Shown piece after piece: positions 57,910-64,000 of a stretch of DNA of 64,000 bases (position 1 is the stretch's first letter; each line of letters opens with the position of its first letter). The position numbers and the translations under genes were made by a program. The DNA is from JAPULR01 sp963665075 (GTDB lineage Bacteria; Chloroflexota; Dehalococcoidia; Lucifugimonadales; GCA-2712585). The notes under the pieces were generated by a model that was given only the letters and a program-made list of their open reading frames with translations, had not been told where the DNA came from and ran no database searches. The stretch spans positions 2,170,001 through 2,234,000 of the forward strand of contig OY762063.1 of assembly GCA_963665075.1 (NCBI GenBank). Reading direction: 5' to 3'.

Positions 57910-58897
57910 GGTTTTCCCAAACTTGGGGATTCGCCAGGTTTATGGGTTTCTCTCCCCGTAGGTGGCGTTGGATGTCTTGGAGGATCATGTTGGAGTGGCG
58001 GCGGACGGTGTCATCGGTGGCGCCGGCGACGTGAGGGGTGAGGATCACGTTGGGCAGCTTGAGCAGGGGGCTGGCGGGAGAGATTGGGTGGGTCTCGTGA
58101 ACGTCGAGGGCTGCACCAGCCAAACTTCCGGCGGTCAGGGCGTGGACGAGGGCGTCCTCCTGGACCATTTCGTTGAAGGCGGTGTTGATGAGGAAGGCGT
58201 TGGGGGGGAGGGAGGCGAGTTGGTTGGGACCAATCATGCCGGTGGTTTCGGCTGTCCGGGGGGCATGGAGAGAGAGGAAGTTGGAGTGTTGGAGGAGCAA
58301 TTTCATGGGAAGGAGAAGGGCGCCGCGGCGTTGCTGCCCTTCCGGCCCGGCGTAGGGGTCGTGGGCTATGACCTTCATGCCGAAGGCGGCGGCGAGCTTG
58401 GATACGATGCTGCCCACGGCGCCCAAGCCGATGATGCCGAGGGTGCGGCCTTTCAGTTCGGAGCCGCGGTGATTTACGTAGCCGTCCACGGGGTCTTCCC
58501 ACTTGCCGGATTTGACGTAGGCGTCGAGGTGGGGGATGCGGCGGGCGAGGGCGAGCATGAGTCCTATGGTGTGTTCCGCGACGGCGCGGGCGTTCCGGCC
58601 GGGGGCGTTGACGACGAGTACGCCGTGTTGCGTTGCGGCGTCGAGGTCGACGTGGTTGAGGACAGCGCGGCAGACGCCGACGAATTTGAGGTCGGGGGCG
58701 TTCTGGAAGAGTTCTTCGAAGACGAAATCGGCTTCGATGATGAGATAGGTTATTTTTTCCCTTTGAAGACGGAGGCCGAGTTCTGCCGGATCCTGTAGGG
58801 TGTGGGTTTCGGTCCAGCTTTCGTAGTCGACGGGCATGAGTTGTTGTAGGGACGCCAGGGTTGGAGGGTGGAAGGGGGCCAGAACGAGGGCCTTCAA
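57899..58897 (-). CDS. D-isomer-specific 2-hydroxyacid dehydrogenase
   Basis: A 332-residue NAD(P)-dependent dehydrogenase related to glyoxylate and phosphoglycerate dehydrogenases. The dinucleotide-binding segment is LGIIGLGAVGSIVSKLAAAF, preceded by the catalytic-domain features AVAEHTIGLMLALARRIPHL. LINTAFNEMVQEDAL and AALDVHETHP follow, then LTPHVAGATDD with the catalytic His. The start is the TTG at 58897, whose last two bases overlap the hpnE stop (TTGA); the frame is open further upstream only as the shadow of hpnE. Confidence 0.87.
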   Translation of the reverse strand: MKALVLAPFHPPTLASLQQLMPVDYESWTETHTLQDPAELGLRLQREKITYLIIEADFVFEELFQNAPDLKFVGVCRAVLNHVDLDAATQHGVLVVNAPGRNARAVAEHTIGLMLALARRIPHLDAYVKSGKWEDPVDGYVNHRGSELKGRTLGIIGLGAVGSIVSKLAAAFGMKVIAHDPYAGPEGQQRRGALLLPMKLLLQHSNFLSLHAPRTAETTGMIGPNQLASLPPNAFLINTAFNEMVQEDALVHALTAGSLAGAALDVHETHPISPASPLLKLPNVILTPHVAGATDDTVRRHSNMILQDIQRHLRGEKPINLANPQVWENLVR

Positions 58898-60279
58898 TTT
58901 AGGCGTCCTTGCAGGACGGCTTGGGCAGCGAATATACCGCTTCGTACCGCGCCTTCCATGGTGGAAGGCCAGCCGGTGTCGGTCCAATCGCCGGCAAGGA
59001 AGAGGTTGCGGACGGGGGTTTGGGTGGTGGGGCGGAAGCGGTCGGAGCCGGGAAGGCAGCGGAAGGTTGCCTTTTCCTGCTTGACGACGAGCGAATGGGT
59101 GACGCGGGCGGATTTCGTCTTCGGAAAGGCTTGCTTCATGGCTTCCGTGCACATCTTTTGGAGGGCCTGCTTGGGTTGGTTGACGTAATCGAAGGCGGCG
59201 CTTAGGGACACGGTTACGTACTGGCCTTCCGTTCCGTTGAGTCCCAGGATGGCGGTCTTGTTGAAGACCCATTGGAGGGGGGAATCGACAAGGGCGACGA
59301 AGTCCTGCTCCATGACGGGCCTGTCGTACCAGAGGTAAACGTTGACGATGGGGGCGGTTTGGAGATTTTGAAAGTTGGAGAAGAAGGGATTGTCGGCTAG
59401 GGATGGGGGTAGGAGGGGCATGAGGTTTTCAAGGAGGAGGGCGCTCACGTAGGCGTCGGCATGGAGGGTGTCGCCGTTTGAGAGTTGGACGGCGGCGATG
59501 GCGGCGGGTTTATCTTCGTCTAGGAGCAAGGATGTGGCGGTTTGGGCGGTTATGACGCTTCCGCCGCGACTTTTGATGTAGCGTTGGGCGGCTTCTCCCA
59601 TGAGGGTGGAAAGACCCTCGCGGGCGTAGCCGATGCGGGAGGATTGGGGGCTTTTGAGGATGCCTTCCTGGAATATCATCATGCCCATCGAGGCGGAAAC
59701 GTCTTCCACGGAATCGTTGGCGCAGGGCTTTACGATGAGGTCCCAGAAGTTGTCGATGGAGCGTTGGGTCTGGCGGTGACGTCGGAGCCAGTGGGCGAAG
59801 GTTTGTTGGTGAAGTGAGGGCTTACTGCGGTCGGCGATGCTGAGGCGGAGGAGGCCGTAGACGGTAGTGAGCTTGTCCCAAAGGCCGAGGTGCTTGTAGG
59901 CAAGGAAGGAGGGGAGCATATGGAGGGGTTTGGGGAGGCGTCCGGCGGCGATGCGGCTGGCGGGACCGCCGGGGCTGATTACTTCGACGTTGGTGCGCTC
60001 CTGGAGATGGGCGCGCTCGAGGGTGCCGATTTTTTGGAGGAAGTCGATGTAGTAGGCGCAGCATCCGAGGAAGACGTGCTGGCCGTTGTCGACGACCTGG
60101 CCGGTTTCGCGGTCGGTGAAAGAGAAGACGCGTCCGCCGAGGTAGGGGCGTTTCTCAACCAAAGTGACTTTCCAGCCTTCGTCAAGGAGATGGCAGGCGG
60201 CGGCCATGCCGGCGAGACCGCCGCCAAGGATTACCGCTTCGGGTTTGGGCGTGGAAGGGGAAGAAAACTCTTTAGCCAT
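58894..60279 (-). CDS. hpnE: Hydroxysqualene dehydroxylase
   Basis: A 461-residue FAD-dependent protein of the amine oxidase/phytoene desaturase family. The N-terminal dinucleotide motif is AVILGGGLAGMAAACHLLDE with VTLVEKRPYLGGRVFSF, and the C-terminal motif is NLFLAGDWTDTGWPSTMEGA. HpnE reduces hydroxysqualene to squalene, the third step of the HpnC-HpnD-HpnE route. Context (hpnC, hpnD and the cyclase directly upstream) supports this over a carotenoid desaturase. It overlaps hpnD by about 49 bp. Confidence 0.92.
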   Translation of the reverse strand: MAKEFSSPSTPKPEAVILGGGLAGMAAACHLLDEGWKVTLVEKRPYLGGRVFSFTDRETGQVVDNGQHVFLGCCAYYIDFLQKIGTLERAHLQERTNVEVISPGGPASRIAAGRLPKPLHMLPSFLAYKHLGLWDKLTTVYGLLRLSIADRSKPSLHQQTFAHWLRRHRQTQRSIDNFWDLIVKPCANDSVEDVSASMGMMIFQEGILKSPQSSRIGYAREGLSTLMGEAAQRYIKSRGGSVITAQTATSLLLDEDKPAAIAAVQLSNGDTLHADAYVSALLLENLMPLLPPSLADNPFFSNFQNLQTAPIVNVYLWYDRPVMEQDFVALVDSPLQWVFNKTAILGLNGTEGQYVTVSLSAAFDYVNQPKQALQKMCTEAMKQAFPKTKSARVTHSLVVKQEKATFRCLPGSDRFRPTTQTPVRNLFLAGDWTDTGWPSTMEGAVRSGIFAAQAVLQGRLN

Positions 60280-61109
60280 GTGGTTGTCATTACGAGTAGC
60301 TTCTCGCTGCTGCTGAGGCTGATTCTACCATCAAAGACGTTGTAGTCGTTAGAAGCGATGCGGCGTAGGATGCGGGTATAGATGGCGGCGAGGACGGCGG
60401 GGCAGGCGCGGCTTCGGGGAGATAGGTAGGGGAGGAGCTTGGCGCCGCTTTGAAAGAGGGACTGGGCGCGTTCCACCTGGAATGCGGTGAGGCGGCGCTG
60501 GGCGGCGTTTCGCACTTCGGCGCGGAGTTTGTCTTCGGAGTAGCCGAAGCGGTGGAGTTCGTCGAGGGGGAGGTAGATGCGGTCGCGGGTCAGGTCTTCC
60601 TGAACGTCGCGGAGGATGTTGGTGAGCTGCATGGCGAGGCCGAGGTCTATCGCGTAGTCTTTGGCTTTGGGGTGGCTGTAGCCGAATATCTGGAGGCAGA
60701 TGAGGCCAACGACGGAGGCGACGCGATAGCAGTAGAGGCGGAGATCGTCGAAGGTCTGGTAGCGGTTGTTTTCGAGGTCCATTTCGACGCCGCGGATGAC
60801 GTCCTGGAAGTAGGATTGGGGGATGTCGTAGGTTTGGGCGGTGTGGGCCAGGGCCGTGAAGACGGGGCCTTGAGGTTGGCCTTGGTAGGCTTGGTCGAGG
60901 CGGGCGGCGAGGTTAAGGAGGGCGGATTGCTTGGCTTGGGGGGAGGCGACTTCGTCGACGGCGTCGTCGCAGTGGCGGCAGAAGGCATAGGCGGCGTAGA
61001 TGGCGCGGCGCTTGGCGGCGGGGAGGGTGAGGAAAGCGTAGAAGAAGTTCTTGGCCTCGCGCCGGGTGATGAGGCGGCATTCCTCGTAGGCGTCGGATAA
61101 GGTGACCAT
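60231..61109 (-). CDS. hpnD: Presqualene diphosphate synthase
   Basis: A 292-residue squalene/phytoene synthase family enzyme that couples two farnesyl diphosphates to presqualene diphosphate. The two Asp-rich metal sites are YAFCRHCDDAVDE and LAMQLTNILRDVQEDL, with RIYLPLDELHRFGYSEDKL after the second. The combination and the neighbouring hpnC distinguish it as HpnD rather than phytoene synthase. Confidence 0.92.
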   Translation of the reverse strand: MVTLSDAYEECRLITRREAKNFFYAFLTLPAAKRRAIYAAYAFCRHCDDAVDEVASPQAKQSALLNLAARLDQAYQGQPQGPVFTALAHTAQTYDIPQSYFQDVIRGVEMDLENNRYQTFDDLRLYCYRVASVVGLICLQIFGYSHPKAKDYAIDLGLAMQLTNILRDVQEDLTRDRIYLPLDELHRFGYSEDKLRAEVRNAAQRRLTAFQVERAQSLFQSGAKLLPYLSPRSRACPAVLAAIYTRILRRIASNDYNVFDGRISLSSSEKLLVMTTTWLKSFLPLPRPNPKR

Positions 61110-61139
61110 CGGTTGATTCCGGCAGGCTCCGGCTGGGCG

Positions 61140-62039
61140 CTAGAACCGGGGGGGTCTACCCAGCTTCATTGTGGCGAAGGTTGAGAGGAGGAGCCAGGCT
61201 TTAGAGAATCGGGAGAGGCTGGGGCGGCGGGCGAGGACGTTGTAGTCCTGCTTCTCGATGGCGTCGAGGACGGCCATGCCGCCGCGGGTGAAGAGGGCGA
61301 CGTCGATTTTGGCGTGACCTTCAATGTGGTTGAGAAGTTGGGCGCCCTGGCGGAAGATTCGGCGGGTGCGTTCGACCTGGAAGGCCATCAGGTTGCGGAA
61401 GTTGTCGTCGAAGGCGAGGTTGTCTATCTGGTTCTCGGTGACGTTGTGGGCTTCGAAGTCTTCGAGGGGAAGGTAGACGCGGCCCTTTTGCCAGTCGCGG
61501 TTCACGTCCTGCCAGAAGTTGGTCAACTGGAGGGCGGTGCAAGTGTAGTCGGCAAGCCGGTGGCGTTCTTCGTCCCGGTAGTCGAAGACGTAGAGGAAGA
61601 GGCGTCCGCAGGGGTTCGCGGAGTGGTCGCAGTAGCGTAGAAGGTCATCGAATGTCTCGTAGCGGCCGGTTTCCTGGTCCATGCGGTTGGCTTCGATGAG
61701 CTTGAGGAAGGGTTCGCGGGGGGCGCGGTAGCGTTGGATGGTGTGTTGGAGGGCGACCATGACGGGGTGTCTGGGAGAGCCGTCGTAGCAGCGTTCCAGG
61801 TCTTCCCGCCACTGGTGGAGGAGGTCGAGGCGGTCGCCTTCGGCTTCGTCGCCTAGGTCGTCGACGGTGCGGCAGTAGGCGTAGAGGTTGGAGACGTGCT
61901 GGCGCTTGTCCTTGGGGAGCAGGAGGGAGCCGACGGTGAAGTTTTCGTAGTGGGTCTTGGTGAGTTGGCGAGTGTAGGCCAGGGACTCGTCCAAAGTCCA
62001 GGCGGGGGAATCGAAGGTGAGGATGGTGGACGCGGGCAT
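61140..62039 (-). CDS. hpnC: Hydroxysqualene synthase HpnC
   Basis: A 299-residue paralogue of HpnD. Diagnostic parts are YTRQLTKTHYENFTVGSLLL, LYAYCRTVDDLGDEAEGDRL, YCDHSANPCGRLFLYVF and LQLTNFWQDVNRDWQKGRV, where the NFWQD and SANP motifs are typical of HpnC. It converts presqualene diphosphate to hydroxysqualene. It begins 3 bp after the cyclase stop. Confidence 0.92.
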   Translation of the reverse strand: MPASTILTFDSPAWTLDESLAYTRQLTKTHYENFTVGSLLLPKDKRQHVSNLYAYCRTVDDLGDEAEGDRLDLLHQWREDLERCYDGSPRHPVMVALQHTIQRYRAPREPFLKLIEANRMDQETGRYETFDDLLRYCDHSANPCGRLFLYVFDYRDEERHRLADYTCTALQLTNFWQDVNRDWQKGRVYLPLEDFEAHNVTENQIDNLAFDDNFRNLMAFQVERTRRIFRQGAQLLNHIEGHAKIDVALFTRGGMAVLDAIEKQDYNVLARRPSLSRFSKAWLLLSTFATMKLGRPPRF

Positions 62040-62042
62040 GGT

Positions 62043-64000
62043 CTACGCCTCGTTGAGGAAGCGGCCCAAAGCCGTCAGGGGCCAGTAGTTGCGGTAGAGG
62101 TGGTAGTTGATCATGAAGCCGGCGCCCATGTCGAGGTCCTGGTAGGAGGGGTCGCCGGGGTCGGGGAGCTTCTTGGGGCGGTGGCCGACGCCGTAGCCGG
62201 GGAAGCCGGTACCGGTGAAGTAGGGTTCGTCCCATGAGCCGTCGGTCTGCTGGGTTTCGTGAAGGTAGCGGACGCCTCTGAGGGCGGCGGGGGAGTCGGA
62301 TTCGTCGGCGGAGATGAGGGCAAGGAGCGCCCACGCCGTCTGGGAGGCGGTGCTGGGGCCGCGTCCTCGAAGGGACGGGTCTACGTAGGAGCCGCAGCTT
62401 TCGCCCCATCCGCCGTCGGGGTTCTGATGGTCGATGAGCCACTGCACGGCTTTGCGGACGTAGGGCTGGGTCATGTCTTCGCCGATGGACTGGAGGGCGG
62501 GCAGGACGGCGCCTGTGCCGTAGACGTAGTTGACGCCCCAGCGTCCGAACCAGGGGCCGTCTTCTTCCTGCTCGTCGCGGATGTATCTGTAGGCTCTCTG
62601 GATGGGTTCGATGTTGCGGTCGTAGCCGAGCTTGCCGAGGGCTTCGACGATATGGGCGGTGACGTCGACGCTGGGGGGGTCGAGGGACTCCCCGAAGTCG
62701 GCGAAGGGGATGTTGCTTAGATACGTGCGGTCGTTGTCCTTGTCGAAGGCAGCCCACCCGCCGTTGGCGCTTTGCATGCCGAGAAGCCAGGAGACGCCGC
62801 GTTCGATGGCGGCGGTGCGGCAGCCGTCCTCGTCGCCGGGGAGTCGGGCCAGGTTCAGCGCGATTAGGACTTCCGAAACGTCGTCGATGTCGGGGTAGTT
62901 GTCGTTGGCGAATTCGAAAGCCCAGCCGCCGGGGGGAGTGTCGGGGGCCTTCACCTGCCAGTCGCCGCCCTGAAGTATCTGCCTGTCGATGAGCCAACGG
63001 GTGGCGGACTCCATGTAGGGATTGTCGGCGGGGACGCCGGATTCCAGCATGGCGATGAGGGCGAGGCAGGTGTCCCAGACGGGGGAGACGCAGGCCTGAA
63101 CGCGCCAGGTGTCGTCCTCCTCAATGGCGAAGCCCTCGAAGCCTTCGAGTCCCTGCTTCATGGCGGGATGGTCGAGGGAGTAGCCCAGATGCTTTAGGCA
63201 GATGAGGGAGTAGACCCAGGGGGGCTGGATGCCGCCCCAGGAGCCGTCGGCCTCCTGGCGGGAGAGGATCCACCGGGCGGCGCGGTCCTTGGCCTTGTTG
63301 CGGCCGGGCTTGATGGGGATTCTTTCGTAGAGGCGGAGGACTTTATCCGCGCCGTGGAAGAGGGTGCGCCAGCTGGCCAGGGGGCCGTTCCTGCCGTTGG
63401 ATTCGGGTTTGTGACCGTTGGAGGAGAAGAGTTCCGGGATGGCGGTGGATTGGGGAATGGGGGTCGTGGGCTTTTCGGTGAGGATGATTGTCATGGGGAC
63501 GATGGTGGCGCGGGCCCAGCTGGAGAATTCGTAGATGTTAAGGGGGAACCAGTTGGGGAGGAACATGATTTCCGGGGGCATGGCGGGGAGGTTCTTCCAA
63601 GGATACTGGCCGAGCATGGCGAGCCAGATTTTGGTGAAGACGCGGGTGTTTTCCACGCCGCCCCTGGAGATGATGAACTGCCTGGCCTTCGTCATGGCGG
63701 GGGAGTTTGGGGGGACGCCGGCCAGCTTGAGGGCCGTGTAGCACTCGACGCATGTGCTGAGATTGCCGGGAGCGCCGTAGTATTGGGCCCAGGAGCCGTC
63801 TTCCTGCTGGCGGCTGAGGATGTAGTTGGCGATTTTGCGCCACCGCTCAGGGTTGGGCGCGCCGAGGATGTGGGTGAGCATGAGGTACTCGGCTTCCATC
63901 GTGGGGTTGGATTCGAGTTCGCCCCACCAGTAGCCTTCGTCGTACTGGATGCTCAGCATATATTGTTGGGACTTGGCGACGGTTTCCGCCGCGGCCGCCC
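62043..64000 (-). CDS. shc: Squalene-hopene cyclase (5' end outside window)
   Basis: This terpene cyclase folds squalene into hopene or hopanol at the membrane. At least 650 residues are present and the frame continues past the right edge (AKSQQYMLSIQYDEGYWWGE is internal). The catalytic DxDD motif is in NYPDIDDVSEVL, with Val where most cyclases have Thr. Repeated QW motifs are seen, for example QEDGSWAQYYG, QEADGSWGGIQP, ANGGWAAFDKD, NPDGGWGESCGSY and QTDGSWDEPYFTGTGFPG. It heads the hpnC-D-E operon in this window. Confidence 0.95.
   Translation of the reverse strand, partial: AAAAETVAKSQQYMLSIQYDEGYWWGELESNPTMEAEYLMLTHILGAPNPERWRKIANYILSRQQEDGSWAQYYGAPGNLSTCVECYTALKLAGVPPNSPAMTKARQFIISRGGVENTRVFTKIWLAMLGQYPWKNLPAMPPEIMFLPNWFPLNIYEFSSWARATIVPMTIILTEKPTTPIPQSTAIPELFSSNGHKPESNGRNGPLASWRTLFHGADKVLRLYERIPIKPGRNKAKDRAARWILSRQEADGSWGGIQPPWVYSLICLKHLGYSLDHPAMKQGLEGFEGFAIEEDDTWRVQACVSPVWDTCLALIAMLESGVPADNPYMESATRWLIDRQILQGGDWQVKAPDTPPGGWAFEFANDNYPDIDDVSEVLIALNLARLPGDEDGCRTAAIERGVSWLLGMQSANGGWAAFDKDNDRTYLSNIPFADFGESLDPPSVDVTAHIVEALGKLGYDRNIEPIQRAYRYIRDEQEEDGPWFGRWGVNYVYGTGAVLPALQSIGEDMTQPYVRKAVQWLIDHQNPDGGWGESCGSYVDPSLRGRGPSTASQTAWALLALISADESDSPAALRGVRYLHETQQTDGSWDEPYFTGTGFPGYGVGHRPKKLPDPGDPSYQDLDMGAGFMINYHLYRNYWPLTALGRFLNEA

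Noticed and set aside
1..64000. tRNA-Sec or other tRNA and rRNA genes
   Set aside because: I looked through the gaps between genes and saw no cloverleaf or rRNA sequence; a covariance search would be needed to exclude them.

Overview
Organism. The window is GC-rich bacterial DNA with short intergenic gaps and frequent GTG/TTG starts. It carries an 11-subunit complex I operon without nuoEFG, an hpnC-hpnD-hpnE-squalene-hopene cyclase operon, lipoproteins with Pro/Ser/Thr linkers, and many copies of short dispersed palindromic repeats. This combination suggests Chloroflexota (for example a Dehalococcoidia/SAR202-like lineage). That assignment is an inference from gene content, not from a marker gene; no rRNA or tRNA gene was seen. 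Layout. 0-5.2 kb (+ strand): the 3' end of argH, rpe, a DipZ-like thioredoxin lipoprotein, pyrD, a 54-residue Cys-rich peptide gene and a secreted thioredoxin-fold protein. 5.2-8 kb (-): glucose-6-phosphate isomerase and an amidohydrolase. 8-11.4 kb (+): an iterated AT-rich element, a DUF3179 lipoprotein interrupted by an in-frame TGA, a methyltransferase and rpiB. 11.6-15.2 kb (-): gamma-carbonic anhydrase, an MFS transporter, DUF2277 and CapA. 15.9-24.7 kb: a YchF-like GTPase, a membrane-anchored Mrr-type nuclease, selB, and an SMC-like ATPase with an SbcD-like nuclease. 24.7-35.5 kb: amino-acid dehydrogenase, a zincin, endonuclease IV, a small monooxygenase, an EamA protein, a broken IS5-type transposase, a peptide-binding lipoprotein, TatD, peptidase MA, a JAMM protease, XdhC and a MocA-like transferase. 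35.5-46.3 kb (-): the nuo operon in the order A-B-C-D-H-I-J-K-orf64-L-M-N. 46.3-48.2 kb: a PHP phosphoesterase and holA. 48.9-54.2 kb (-): sufB-C-D-S-U. 54.3-64 kb (-): a tight operon running squalene-hopene cyclase, hpnC, hpnD, hpnE, a 2-hydroxyacid dehydrogenase, an FGGY kinase, a class II aldolase, an unknown protein and an epimerase. Main result. The DUF3179 reading frame 8465-9841 is open throughout except for one TGA at 9101-9103. That TGA replaces the first Cys of the family's CPLC motif (giving U-P-L-C). Thirteen bases downstream there is a perfect 6-bp hairpin with a GGTCT-containing loop, matching the geometry of a bacterial SECIS element. The same window encodes SelB, the elongation factor that decodes such a codon. 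Together these make a strong case for a selenocysteine-containing DUF3179 lipoprotein, one of three extracytoplasmic thiol/selenol proteins within 9 kb. Other notable signals. Two AT-rich elements (about 8.3 and 48.4 kb) share a fixed block scaffold but carry different iterated words. Two near-identical promoters drive short ORFs whose ATG follows the -10 box by only 6-7 nt. G/C strand asymmetry flips sharply near 48.7 kb. An inverted repeat overlaps the suf promoter. Coordinates of starts were adjusted where a ribosome-binding site or domain boundary decided them.
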